Shown here piece after piece: positions 38,924-48,627 of a DNA stretch of 64,000 bases. Position 1 is the stretch's first letter. Every line of letters begins with the position of its first letter. The position numbers and the translations under genes were made by a program. Source of the stretch: Lentzea atacamensis (lineage in GTDB: Bacteria > Actinomycetota > Actinomycetes > Mycobacteriales > Pseudonocardiaceae); NCBI RefSeq assembly GCF_003269295.1, contig NZ_QLTT01000001.1:887635-951634 (forward strand). Reading direction: 5' to 3'. The notes beneath the pieces are model-generated. The model saw only the letters and a list, made by a program, of their open reading frames with translations. It ran no database searches and was not told the DNA's origin.

Positions 38924-39667
38924 TCAGCCGAACCGGAAGAGCCTGCCGCGCACCGAGAACATCGCGACGCCCACGATGAGCGCGATGACCAGCGCGGTCA
39001 CCCAGTCCCAGCCACCCGCCATGCCGCCGAAGCCCGTCTCCTGGCCGCCGCCCGGCACAACCGCTGCGCCCTTCGCGTCGGTGCGCAGCTCGATGCGCAG
39101 CGCGCTGACCAGCAACGTGTAGACCGCGCCGGATTCGATCGTGGCCTCGAGCCGCGTGGAGTCCTTGCCGCGCGGCAGCACCTGCAGGGCGTTCGAGCCG
39201 GGCTGCAGGAGCGCATAGCCGGTCGTGGAGTTCGCCTGGACGTTGCGGTGCACGAACCCTCCGTCGCGCACCAGGTCCATCTCGGCGTCACCGGCGTTGA
39301 TCACGCGCAGGCGGGCCTGGCCGCTGGGCGGCAGGCTGACGTCGTCCTCCAGCACCTTCATCGCCGAGGCGATGTCGATCACCGTGTACGCCCTGCCCGC
39401 GCCCGCCCGCACCCCCACGGACCTCAGCACCGGCGACCCCGGATCGGAGCCCGCGATCCTGAACTCGATGACGTGGTCGCCCTGCTCGACCCGGCGGTAG
39501 TCGTAGAGCTGGGCCTGGTCGAGGGTGCCGAGCCGGACGCCGTCCAGGGTGGCGTCGACACGGGCGTGGTCCGCCGAGAAGTGTCCGAGGCGCACGTACG
39601 TGCCTGTCGCGGCGTGCGCGGGAGCGGCAGAGAGCAGCAGGAGCACCACGACAGCGAGCACTCGCAC
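38924..39667 (-). CDS. DUF4397 domain cell-surface protein
   Basis: 247 residues. A signal peptide (MRVLAVVVLLLLSAAPAHA) is followed by two DUF4397 modules, the first with YVRLGHFSADHARVDATLDG and the second with ARLRVINAGDAEMDLVRDGG. After a Gly-rich linker the protein ends in a membrane helix (WVTALVIALIVGVAMFSVRG) and a short basic tail, so it is anchored with its domains outside. No LPxTG-type motif is evident before the helix, so it may support the sortase rather than be its substrate. Start is GTG with GGGGAGG upstream; the sortase gene follows after one base. Confidence 0.9.
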   Translation of the reverse strand: MRVLAVVVLLLLSAAPAHAATGTYVRLGHFSADHARVDATLDGVRLGTLDQAQLYDYRRVEQGDHVIEFRIAGSDPGSPVLRSVGVRAGAGRAYTVIDIASAMKVLEDDVSLPPSGQARLRVINAGDAEMDLVRDGGFVHRNVQANSTTGYALLQPGSNALQVLPRGKDSTRLEATIESGAVYTLLVSALRIELRTDAKGAAVVPGGGQETGFGGMAGGWDWVTALVIALIVGVAMFSVRGRLFRFG

Positions 39668-39710
39668 GCAGACCTCCCCTCATCGGACGCAACAACGATA
39701 ACGCTCCTGA

Positions 39711-40574
39711 TCAGCATCCGGTGAGGTCCGGCCGTCCACCTGGGCGCGTGACGGTGTCCCCGGAGGCCTTCACCGCGAGCCTGGCGGCGTCCGCGGGCCC
39801 GTCCCCACGGCTGAGCGCGAAGGTCAGCGCCGCCACGAACGCGTCGCCGCCCCCGGTCGTGTCCACCACCTCGACGTCCCCCAGCGGCACCACGAGCTCA
39901 CCGTCGTCCCACGCGAACACGTTGCCCACGTCGTCCACGGCGAACGCCACGAACCCAGGGCCGCGCTCCATCACCTCACGCGCCGCCAGCACCGCATCGT
40001 CCGCGGCGGTGATCTTCCGGCCGGACAGCAGCTCGGCCTCCTGGTGGTCGGCGCGCACCACGTCCGCACACGCCAGCAGTTCGTCTCGCAGCCGTTCCGG
40101 CGACCCGTCGAGAACGACGCGCCCCCGCGCAGCCCGTGCCGCCTTCAGCGCCACCTCCGGCGGCTGCTGCAGCTGCAGGACGACGGCCCCGGCCTGAGCC
40201 ATCACGTCCGGGTCGATGTCGCTCTCGGTGAGCAGGACGCCGTCCGGGAGGTCTTCGAGGTACCGCCACCCGCCGGCCACCACGTCGACGATCAGCCCGG
40301 TCGCACAGTCCGGCCGCCGCACGACGGAGCCGGTGTCGATCCCGTCCGCCGCCGCCCGCGCGATCAGCCGCTCGCCGACGTCGTCGTCGCCGACCACGCC
40401 CACGAGCCGCACCGGCGCGCCGAGCTGGGCCAGGCCGACCGCGATGTTCGCGCCCTTGCCGCCGAGCATCTCGCGGCGCTCGCGAACCGGCGCCGTGCCA
40501 CCTGGGCCCGGCACCTCGTCGACGACGAGGACCAGGTCCCGCGCTATCTGTCCCACCACGACGATCTCGTCCAT
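39711..40574 (-). CDS. PfkB family carbohydrate kinase (ribokinase-like)
   Basis: 287 residues. The PfkB family signatures are present: the N-terminal block REMLGGKGANIAVGLAQLGA near 35 and the C-terminal DTTGGGDAFVAALTFALSRG near 240, in which the catalytic Asp is retained but the usual GAGD reads GGGD. It should phosphorylate a sugar or nucleoside with ATP in the cytosol; substrate cannot be assigned. It lies upstream of the DUF4397/sortase genes on the same strand, 43 bases away, and is probably independent of them in function. Confidence 0.88.
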   Translation of the reverse strand: MDEIVVVGQIARDLVLVVDEVPGPGGTAPVRERREMLGGKGANIAVGLAQLGAPVRLVGVVGDDDVGERLIARAAADGIDTGSVVRRPDCATGLIVDVVAGGWRYLEDLPDGVLLTESDIDPDVMAQAGAVVLQLQQPPEVALKAARAARGRVVLDGSPERLRDELLACADVVRADHQEAELLSGRKITAADDAVLAAREVMERGPGFVAFAVDDVGNVFAWDDGELVVPLGDVEVVDTTGGGDAFVAALTFALSRGDGPADAARLAVKASGDTVTRPGGRPDLTGC

Positions 40575-40608
40575 CGCGGTGGAGTACCCCGAATCGCCGG
40601 ACGAGACC

Positions 40609-41358
40609 TCAGCCCGGTGTGCACCGATCGGTGACGTCCTGTCCGTCCGGCAGCACCGCGAACAGGTCCACCGGCGTGCGCATCGACACCATCTCCGTGC
40701 GGTGCAAGCGTTTCAGGCGATCCCGGGCGACGACGACCTCCTGGCTGGAGGCGGTGAGCACGAGCACCGGCACGGCGCCCAGCTCGACGTGGGCGGCGAC
40801 GCGGTGCGAGTTGCCGCGCCCGAACTTGAGCACCTTCCCGTACCGCACCAGGTAGAGCAGGTTCTCCTCGCCGCGCGAGTGCCTGAGCAGCGCCACCTCG
40901 CCGGTCTCCGCGTTGCGCCCCCAGGTCCCGTGGGACTTCGTGAGCCACCGGAAGCCGGTCCACGGCAGGCCGTGCACATCGGTCGCGAGCACGGTCCAGC
41001 CCGGCTGGAAGTACTTCGCGAGCCTGATCTTCACGGTCGTCGCGGCGATGAACTCCGAGTTCTCCCGCCAGGTTCCGTCGAGCTCGAGCCGGCGCGCGAT
41101 CTTCTGCACGGCCGGGTCCGGCACCGACCTGTCGTCCAGGCACACCTGGCACCGCGTCCGCCAGCCGACGCCGCACGAGCGTGCGACACCGCACCAGCCG
41201 CACCGGTAGATCTGCACGGCGGCGCCACCTGGCCGGTCGTGCACCAGCTTCATCTGATCCGACACGACCCGCAGGCACGGCGCGCACAAGGCGCACCACG
41301 CGACCTCGGTGACCTCCTTGCGCGGCAACCTGGTCATGCAGTTGATGCACTGCTTCAC
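40609..41358 (-). CDS. Cys-rich zinc-ribbon-like protein with GIY-YIG-like C-terminal segment
   Basis: 249 residues from GTG 41358. The first 75 residues hold ten cysteines in CxxC pairs: CINCMTRLP, CALCAPC, YRCGWCG and CQVCLDD, a likely pair of zinc ribbons. After a middle region the segment NLLYLVRYGKVLKFGRGNSH followed by RVAAHVELGAVPVLVLTASS and VVVARDRLKRLHRTEM resembles a GIY-YIG nuclease core, with Tyr near the start, Arg after the Gly-rich strand and a conserved Glu. That resemblance is my inference; there is no close family I can name. It sits 24 bases downstream of the GAF regulator gene on the same strand. Confidence 0.7.
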   Translation of the reverse strand: MKQCINCMTRLPRKEVTEVAWCALCAPCLRVVSDQMKLVHDRPGGAAVQIYRCGWCGVARSCGVGWRTRCQVCLDDRSVPDPAVQKIARRLELDGTWRENSEFIAATTVKIRLAKYFQPGWTVLATDVHGLPWTGFRWLTKSHGTWGRNAETGEVALLRHSRGEENLLYLVRYGKVLKFGRGNSHRVAAHVELGAVPVLVLTASSQEVVVARDRLKRLHRTEMVSMRTPVDLFAVLPDGQDVTDRCTPG

Positions 41359-41382
41359 TTCGCCCCTCCCCCGCAGGGAAGC

Positions 41383-42537
41383 CTATTCCAACGCCCTTCG
41401 CAGGCGCGAGGAGACAAGAGCGTGACGGGGATCGGTGACCGGGAGCATCAGGTGCAGCCGTTCGAGCACCTCGGCGTCCTCCGCGCTGTCCGCGAACGAC
41501 AGCAGCGAGTCGACGTCTCCGGTGTCCAGCACGCCTCTTCGCACCGCGGCGGCGAGATCTGCCCGTTCCTCCCGCACGACCGGCGCGTCCGAACGGGGCA
41601 GCAGATCGCCGCTGTAGTGCCGGGTGGCCCGCCGCGCGTCGCCTGATCTCAGCGCCGTGCGCACGTCGAGGAAGTCGCCTCTGACCACCGCGTCCAGCCG
41701 GTACGGTCTGGTCAGCAGCACACCACCGAGCTGAGCGCGCAACCTGTGCAGCTCGGCGCGGACCGTGGTCGGGTTCCCGCGTTCACCGTAGAGCAGCAAG
41801 GCGAGTTGTTCGGCGGTGAGCCCCTTGGGATGCAACGCGAGCGCCGTCAGCACCTCCGCGTTGCGCAGCGTCAGGACCAGCGGCCGCCCGTCCAGGTCGG
41901 CGTGCGGCCCGCCGAGGAAGTTCAGCGTCAGCACGTGCTCGCGCCGCACCAGGTGCTGCCGCAGGTGGTGCTCGGCCAGCGTGGCGGCGGCCGACACGAG
42001 CTGCGCGACGGCCGGGTGCATGGTCCTGAGCGGCCCGCTCACGTCGACCACGCCCAGCAGCAGTCCGCTGTGGGGGTCGTGGACGGGGCTCGCCGCGCAC
42101 GTCCAGCCGTGGTAGGTCCGCACGAGGTGCTCGCGCGAGTGCACCGTGACGGGTTTGCCGGTGGCGAGGGCCGTGCCCATCGCGTTGGTGCCGATGGCGT
42201 CCTCGCTCCAGCGCGACCCCTCGGTGAGGTGGACGCGTTCGGCCTTGTGCCGCACCCCGTTGTCGCCCTCGCACCACAGGATGTGCCCGCGGGTGTCGGT
42301 GACGATCATGATCGTGTCGTCCATCGACAGGGTGTGCCGCAGCAGCGGCACCGTCGTCGCCAGCGGGTGCGTGCCGCGCAGGTCCGCGATCTCGTCGGGC
42401 GCGTAGACCACCGGCGCCTCGTGCCGGTCGGGGTCGACGCGCGCCGCGAGGGACCGCCGCCACGACTCGGCGATCACCGGCCGCGTTGCTTCGCCGAGGT
42501 CCGTCACCACTCCAGGATGACGGGCCTTCTGCGCCAA
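41383..42537 (-). CDS. GAF-domain transcriptional regulator, AcoR-like sensor region
   Basis: 384 residues. The N-terminal half follows the sensor region of AcoR-type regulators ([18 protein letters not shown], then [20 protein letters not shown] and [20 protein letters not shown]), while the C-terminal half carries a winged-helix-like segment ([20 protein letters not shown] then [20 protein letters not shown]) instead of a sigma-54 ATPase domain. I choose TTG 42537 because AAAGGAG lies 8 bases upstream; the frame is open to 42579 but that start would lie inside the palindrome. It is divergent from an ExaC-type aldehyde dehydrogenase gene and probably activates it in response to an alcohol or aldehyde. 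Confidence 0.88.
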   Translation of the reverse strand: MAQKARHPGVVTDLGEATRPVIAESWRRSLAARVDPDRHEAPVVYAPDEIADLRGTHPLATTVPLLRHTLSMDDTIMIVTDTRGHILWCEGDNGVRHKAERVHLTEGSRWSEDAIGTNAMGTALATGKPVTVHSREHLVRTYHGWTCAASPVHDPHSGLLLGVVDVSGPLRTMHPAVAQLVSAAATLAEHHLRQHLVRREHVLTLNFLGGPHADLDGRPLVLTLRNAEVLTALALHPKGLTAEQLALLLYGERGNPTTVRAELHRLRAQLGGVLLTRPYRLDAVVRGDFLDVRTALRSGDARRATRHYSGDLLPRSDAPVVREERADLAAAVRRGVLDTGDVDSLLSFADSAEDAEVLERLHLMLPVTDPRHALVSSRLRRALE

Positions 42538-42555
42538 GCCGTTACTCCTTTCGGA

Positions 42556-42578
42556 TGCAACGTGCGTGAAACGTTGCA
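42556..42578. promoter_or_regulatory. Palindromic operator between GAF regulator and aldehyde dehydrogenase
   Basis: Perfect 8-base arms, TGCAACGT at 42556-42563 and ACGTTGCA at 42571-42578, separated by 7 bases. It lies 47 bases before the aldehyde dehydrogenase start and just upstream of the divergent regulator, the expected place for its binding site. Confidence 0.72.
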
Positions 42579-42624
42579 CTACCTAGCGTCGCCGTCAGTT
42601 CGCAACGATGCGGGAGGCGAGACG

Positions 42625-44147
<1,523 letters not shown>

Positions 44148-44148
<1 letters not shown>

Positions 44149-44498
44149 TGCCCCGCGTGGCACTGACCCGGGAGGCGGCGGACGTGCTCCGCCGCCTCCT
44201 GGCGGACCACGGCGACCTGATGTTCCACCAGTCCGGCGGCTGCTGCGACGGTTCCGCGCCCATGTGCTACCCCGCCGGGGAGTTCCGGACCGGTTCGTCG
44301 GACGTGCACCTCGGGGATCTCGCGGTGGACTCGTCGGTCGTTCCTGTGTGGATGTCCGCGGCGCAGTTCGAGTACTGGAGCCACACGCATCTGACGATCG
44401 ACGTGGTGCCGGGTCGTGGGAGCGGGTTCTCCTTGGAGGCGCCACTTGGAATGCGTTTCTTGGTGCGTTCACGACTTCTTGATGAGGTTGAGCTCTAG
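44148..44498 (+). CDS. DUF779 domain protein
   Basis: 116 residues. The family signature HQSGGCCDGSAPMCYP is present near residue 28, with FEYWSHTHLTIDVVPGRGSG and SLEAPLGMRFLVRSRL. The start overlaps the aldehyde dehydrogenase stop as TGATG, so translation is coupled. DUF779 proteins accompany ExaC-type aldehyde dehydrogenases very widely; a chaperone or regulatory role for that enzyme is suspected but not established. The CC and C residues could bind metal. Confidence 0.93.
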
Positions 44499-44507
44499 CA
44501 TTCCCGC

Positions 44508-45383
44508 ATGACCGTCCAATGCGGATGCTGCGGAGCCGAGATCACGACCACGGGCCGCATCGACTACCGGTTGAACCGCCCGGAGCAGCTGATCGGCGTG
44601 CCGGCTGAGCAACTCGGCGCGCCGACCGGTGGCCTGCTGGTCGGACCGGGCGGTGACTCGTACCTCCGTTGCCTGCTCCCCGTTCGGCTGACCGGCGGAA
44701 CCGAACTGGTGTTCGGCGCGTGGATGCAGATCAGCAAGGTCGACGCCATGTACGCGCATGCGGTGTGGGACAACGACAGTGAGTACGCGAACCTGCGCGT
44801 CGCCGGCACGTTCGCGAACTTCATCGCGCCGTGGGACCTGCTCGGCACCCCGGTCGAGGCGGCGGTCCTCAACGCCGACGAGCTGCCGTACTACACCTCG
44901 CACCCGCTGCTGGAGCGGGAATGGGACCGCGACGAGGTGCTGAGCTGCATCCGGCAGCCGCTGCCGATCCCCGTCCGCGAGACGCTGGGCGAGGTGTGGA
45001 CCATCGAGCGGACCGCGGGCATGCGCTGCACGGTCGAAAACCTCACGGTGCACTTCACGAGCCCCGGCCGCCGGGTCAGCCTCGACGTCTACGCCGACCG
45101 CACCGGGGGCAGCTCGAGCGACTTCCTGGGCGCGGTTCTGGAGGGCTACCCCGCGAGCGCCGAGCACTCCGTCGAGCACATCGGTACGGAGCTGCGGCAC
45201 GCGTTCTGGCTCAGCGAGGTCATCGACGGCCACGAGGAGCAGGTGTTCCACGGGCACGTCGTCCGTCCCGGCACGATGCTGTCCGTGCGCATCGTCCACC
45301 GCTTCCCGGCTGACCGGGCGTGGGCACAGCACGTGCTCAACAGCGTCCAGTACGTCGGGGCTACGAGGCCTGCCCGAAGGTGA
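44508..45383 (+). CDS. DUF2199 domain protein
   Basis: 291 residues. The N-terminus has a CGCCGAEI metal-binding knuckle, then the DUF2199 pattern SYLRCLLPVRLTGGTELVFG, AWMQISKVDAMYAHAVWDND and GTFANFIAPWDLLGTPVEAA. The last 110 residues (after VRETLGEVWTIERTAGMRCT) are an extra beta-rich domain not usual in the short family members. No function is known. It begins 9 bases after the DUF779 gene but has no evident link to aldehyde metabolism. It overlaps the convergent decarboxylase-like gene by 23 bases. Confidence 0.82.
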   Translation: MTVQCGCCGAEITTTGRIDYRLNRPEQLIGVPAEQLGAPTGGLLVGPGGDSYLRCLLPVRLTGGTELVFGAWMQISKVDAMYAHAVWDNDSEYANLRVAGTFANFIAPWDLLGTPVEAAVLNADELPYYTSHPLLEREWDRDEVLSCIRQPLPIPVRETLGEVWTIERTAGMRCTVENLTVHFTSPGRRVSLDVYADRTGGSSSDFLGAVLEGYPASAEHSVEHIGTELRHAFWLSEVIDGHEEQVFHGHVVRPGTMLSVRIVHRFPADRAWAQHVLNSVQYVGATRPARR

Positions 45384-45942
45384 GCCGCATGTCCCGCGTC
45401 GCGAAGCTGACCAGCGGCGTGCGGCCGGTGAGGTAGCCGAGCGGCCCGCCGGCCGGGAACATCCACGCGGCCCGCACCAGCCGGTACCGCCCGGACAGGC
45501 GCATCCTCGCGCGGACGTCGCGGCCGTCCAGCCGCTGTGCCGTCCAGCCCGCCGTGCTCCAGGTGCCGGGCAATGCCACGCCACCGGTCGCGGCCACGCA
45601 CGCGATCGACGAGCCTTCACCGAACCGGGCGAGCTGCTTCGGGATCGCCCACAGCTCGCGGCCGCCCTGCCTGGACGCCTCGCTGTCGACCCAGATCTGC
45701 GGCACCGACACGGCCACTCCACCACGGTCCCACACCGGCGTGGCCACCAGCAGCTCGTCGTAGGTGAGCGCGCTGCCCGGCTCGTACGACACGAACGCCA
45801 CGGCCACGAACGCGTTGCCCGCCAAGGTGATCATCCGCGCACCCTCGGGCAGGTGGACATCGGGCACCAGCTCGCGCGGCACCCGGAAGACGGAGATCAC
45901 GAGAGAGCCCCGCATGTGCCACGGTTCGGCTGGATACTGCAC
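45361..45942 (-). CDS. Acetoacetate decarboxylase-like protein
   Basis: 193 residues. It shows the compact beta-barrel pattern of this superfamily: VFRVPRELVPDVHLPEGARM, FVAVAFVSYEPGSALTYDEL and VWVDSEASRQGGRELWAIPK, where the Glu and the terminal Lys occupy the positions of the acetoacetate decarboxylase active site (EE..GRE.W..PK). It is shorter than the classical enzyme (about 245), and many such proteins are aldolase-dehydratases or uncharacterised secondary-metabolism enzymes, so the reaction is left open. It is divergent from a secreted alpha/beta hydrolase gene. Confidence 0.82.
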   Translation of the reverse strand: MQYPAEPWHMRGSLVISVFRVPRELVPDVHLPEGARMITLAGNAFVAVAFVSYEPGSALTYDELLVATPVWDRGGVAVSVPQIWVDSEASRQGGRELWAIPKQLARFGEGSSIACVAATGGVALPGTWSTAGWTAQRLDGRDVRARMRLSGRYRLVRAAWMFPAGGPLGYLTGRTPLVSFATRDMRLTFGQAS

Positions 45943-46064
45943 ACCGACGACCGTACCGGGTCAGGCGGCGGCCCACCTGAGCCAGCGGGACCCAACGTCA
46001 GGGCAATCCCAAGTTTGCGGGCGTGACCTGGACCACTAGTAGAGCCGGGCTCACGATTCCCGCC

Positions 46065-47336
46065 ATGAACGTCCTGCTGGCATTCGCACTGGCCGCGAGC
46101 GTCACGACGCCCGCGCATCTGCCGCCAACGGCACCGTGCCCGGCGAACGTCCCCGCCGGCACCACCTGTTACGAGGGCAGGGACGCCAACGGCGCGTACT
46201 ACACGATCGCCGTGCCGAAGAAGTGGAACAAGACGCTGGTCGTGCACTCGCACGGCGGTCCTGACCTGGGCGATCCCACGCCCGAGCGCACGCGTGACGA
46301 CCTGAACCGCTGGGCCGTCATGGTCAAGGAGGGCTACGCCTGGGCGGGCACCTCGTACCGGCGCGGCGGTTACGGCACGCGGATGGCTGCGGAGGACACC
46401 GACAACCTGCGCAAGATGGTCAGCACGATGCTCAAGCCGCACAAGGTCTACCTCCACGGCCAGTCGTGGGGCGGCAACGTCGCGGCCAAGACCATCGAGC
46501 TGTACCAGGGCTACGACGCCGCACTGCTCACCAACGGCGTCATGGCGGGCGGCACCCGCGGCTACGACTACCGCGTCGACCTGCGCGTGGTCTACCAGTA
46601 CTACTGCGGCAACCACCCGCGCCCGACCGAGGTGCAGTACCCGCTGTGGCTGGGCCTGCGCGCCGGCTCCACGATGACCACGGCCGGGTTGCGCAGCCGC
46701 ATCGAGGAATGCCTTGGCACAGCGGGCAACCGCACGCCCGAGCAGCAGCAGAAGCTCACCGACGTCCTGACGGTGACGAAGATTCCCGAGGAGACGCTGA
46801 ACTCGCACCTGAACTTCGCGACGTTCACGTTCCGCGACATCGTCCACAACCGCCTGGGCGGCAAGAACCCGTGGAGCAACACCGGCGTGACGTACCAGGG
46901 CTCGCACGACGACGCGGCCCTGAACGCCGGCGTGGAACGGTTCGCCGCCGACCCCGAGGCACGCGCCGCGCTCGCCCACGACAGCGACCTCACCGGGAAG
47001 ATCGAGATTCCGGTGCTGTCGCTGCACGCGATCGGCGACCCCACGGCGTTCGTGGAGCACGAGTCCGCCTACCGGGACACGGTGCGCAAGGCCGGGCGGT
47101 GGTGGAACCTCGTGCAGACGTTCACGAACGAGGCCACGCACAGCACCCTCAGCGACTCCGAGTACGCCACGGCCATGCAGGCGTTGCAGGCGTGGGAGAA
47201 GTGGGGGCTGCGCGCCAACCCCTACCTGATCGCGGCCGCCTGTCCGCGCCACGACGGCAAGTACGGCACGGGCTGCTACTTCAACCCCGGCTACAAGCCC
47301 GCACCGTACGAGTCACGGGTGCTGCCCAGGGCTTGA
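46065..47336 (+). CDS. Secreted alpha/beta hydrolase
   Basis: 423 residues. A signal peptide (NVLLAFALAASVTTPAHL) precedes an alpha/beta hydrolase domain: oxyanion region VVHSHGGPDLGD near 80, nucleophile elbow YLHGQSWGGNVAAK near 147, Asp in HAIGDPTAFVEHES near 333 and the likely catalytic His in NEATHSTLSDSE near 370. Five or more cysteines in the mature part (GTTCYEG, YYCGNH, EECLG, AACPRH, GCYF) are consistent with an exported disulfide-bonded enzyme. Substrate unknown; an esterase or peptidase role is possible. It overlaps the convergent hydrolase gene by 24 bases. Confidence 0.87.
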   Translation: MNVLLAFALAASVTTPAHLPPTAPCPANVPAGTTCYEGRDANGAYYTIAVPKKWNKTLVVHSHGGPDLGDPTPERTRDDLNRWAVMVKEGYAWAGTSYRRGGYGTRMAAEDTDNLRKMVSTMLKPHKVYLHGQSWGGNVAAKTIELYQGYDAALLTNGVMAGGTRGYDYRVDLRVVYQYYCGNHPRPTEVQYPLWLGLRAGSTMTTAGLRSRIEECLGTAGNRTPEQQQKLTDVLTVTKIPEETLNSHLNFATFTFRDIVHNRLGGKNPWSNTGVTYQGSHDDAALNAGVERFAADPEARAALAHDSDLTGKIEIPVLSLHAIGDPTAFVEHESAYRDTVRKAGRWWNLVQTFTNEATHSTLSDSEYATAMQALQAWEKWGLRANPYLIAAACPRHDGKYGTGCYFNPGYKPAPYESRVLPRA

Positions 47337-48149
47337 GCGCAGGAAGCTCCGCACGAGATCGAGCACCGGGCCGGGCGCGTCGAGCTGCACGAGGTGCCCG
47401 GCACCCGGCACCAGGTGCAGACCGGCCCCGGGAATCGCGCCGGCCAGCTGCTCACCCCTGGCCGGCGGGATCCACTCGTCGTCCGCACCCCAGCACACGG
47501 TCACCGGGATCGTGATGTCGCCGTACCGGGGTTCGATCTCGTCGGTGTACCGCTGGTCGGCCTGCGCGATCTGGCGGTAGAAGGCGGGCTGCCCCGCCGC
47601 GCCGGTCCACGGCGTCACCAGTCCGTCGAGCACCTCGGGGGCGATCCCGGGACTGCTGGCCGAGCGCACGTACTCACGCACCAACGCCTCGTGCAGGTTG
47701 CCCGGCAACCGTTCGAACACCGCGGCGTGCTCCTGCACCAGCCGGAAGAACGGCGATCCCCACGGCGCCACGGCGACCGGGTCGAGCAACGCGAGCGCGG
47801 CGTATTCGGCGCCGTGCAACAGATGTGCGCGCAGGGCGACCGCGCCGCCGAAGTCGTGGGCCACCACGTGCGGCCGGGCGAGCCCCCACTCGGTCAGCAG
47901 ATCGGCGAAGATCCGGCCCTGGGCCCGCAACGAGACGTCCTGTCCCTGTCTCATCTCCGAGCGGCCGTAACCGAGCATGTCCCAGACGAACACCTCGTGG
48001 TCGGCGGCCAGGTCCGCGGCCACGTCCCGCCACACGAACGAACTGAACGGCGTGCCGTGCAGGAGCACCACCGGCCGCCCCGCGCCGATCCTGGCCCAGC
48101 GCACCACGCCGTCCGGGGTGACGAACTCCTCTGGCAGGTTCCAGTTCAT
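47313..48149 (-). CDS. Alpha/beta hydrolase, haloalkane dehalogenase/epoxide hydrolase type
   Basis: 278 residues, cytosolic. The oxyanion loop LLHGTPFSSFVWRD is followed by a nucleophile elbow with Asp rather than Ser (VVAHDFGGAVALRA, Asp99), as in haloalkane dehalogenases, fluoroacetate dehalogenases and epoxide hydrolases. The acid lies in WGADDEWIPP and the base His in PGAGHLVQLDAP. I start at ATG 48149 with AGGA upstream; a TTG at 48167 is less likely. The substrate class follows from the Asp nucleophile; exact reaction is unknown. Confidence 0.87.
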   Translation of the reverse strand: MNWNLPEEFVTPDGVVRWARIGAGRPVVLLHGTPFSSFVWRDVAADLAADHEVFVWDMLGYGRSEMRQGQDVSLRAQGRIFADLLTEWGLARPHVVAHDFGGAVALRAHLLHGAEYAALALLDPVAVAPWGSPFFRLVQEHAAVFERLPGNLHEALVREYVRSASSPGIAPEVLDGLVTPWTGAAGQPAFYRQIAQADQRYTDEIEPRYGDITIPVTVCWGADDEWIPPARGEQLAGAIPGAGLHLVPGAGHLVQLDAPGPVLDLVRSFLRSSPGQHP

Positions 48150-48202
48150 CAGCCCGATCCTACCCAAGATCGCCCGGTGGCGCGAAGGTCACCGGAAAAC
48201 CC

Positions 48203-48230
48203 TTGACCTCTACCAAAGTCGAGGTACGAC
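48203..48230 (+). promoter_or_regulatory. Promoter of SnoaL-like gene, probably leaderless
   Basis: TTGACC at 48203-48208 and TACGAC at 48225-48230 are 16 bases apart. The ATG is only 10 bases beyond, so transcription would start at or near it. The pair lies within an inverted repeat (CCCAAGATCG at 48163-48172 and complement at 48230-48239). Confidence 0.5.
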
Positions 48231-48240
48231 GATCTTGGGC

Positions 48241-48627
48241 ATGACCGACACCGCGGAAATCGAGAAGCTCGTCGCCACCGTCCAGCACGCCCAGCAGAAC
48301 GAGCTCCCTGAAGAGTTCATCGGCCTCTTCAGAGAGGACGCGATCTGGACCACCGCGCACGGCAAGCGGCTCACGGGCCGCGACGAGATCGCCTCCTTCA
48401 CCCGCAAGGTCCTGCCCGGCGCGATGAGGGAAGCGCTCGCCACCTACGAGGTGACGCACGTGCTGTTCATCCGGCCCGACGTCGCGGCGGTGAAGATCCG
48501 CCAGCGTCCGGTCAAGCTGGACGGCACGCCCATCACCGACCAGAACGAGGGATCGCCGCTCTACGTCCTGTCCAAAGAGGATGGTGGGTGGAAGATCGCC
48601 GCCGGGCAGAACACCGTTGTGCTCTAG
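48241..48627 (+). CDS. SgcJ/EcaC-type SnoaL-fold protein
   Basis: 128 residues. The NTF2/SnoaL fold pattern is visible: IEKLVATVQHAQQNELPEEF, FREDAIWTTAHGKRLTGRDE, LFIRPDVAAVKIRQRPVKLD and DGGWKIAAGQNTVVL. PGAP-type annotation calls this SgcJ/EcaC family oxidoreductase, although the fold serves isomerases, hydroxylases and binding proteins alike, so the reaction is unassigned. It is divergent from the Asp-nucleophile hydrolase gene. Start is ATG 48241 without a ribosome site, fitting a leaderless transcript. Its TAG shares CTAG with the chitinase stop. Confidence 0.87.
   Translation: MTDTAEIEKLVATVQHAQQNELPEEFIGLFREDAIWTTAHGKRLTGRDEIASFTRKVLPGAMREALATYEVTHVLFIRPDVAAVKIRQRPVKLDGTPITDQNEGSPLYVLSKEDGGWKIAAGQNTVVL

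Noticed and set aside
48149-48167. TTG start of the Asp-nucleophile hydrolase at 48167
   Set aside because: It lacks a ribosome site and lies in the inverted-repeat arm; ATG 48149 has AGGA at normal distance.
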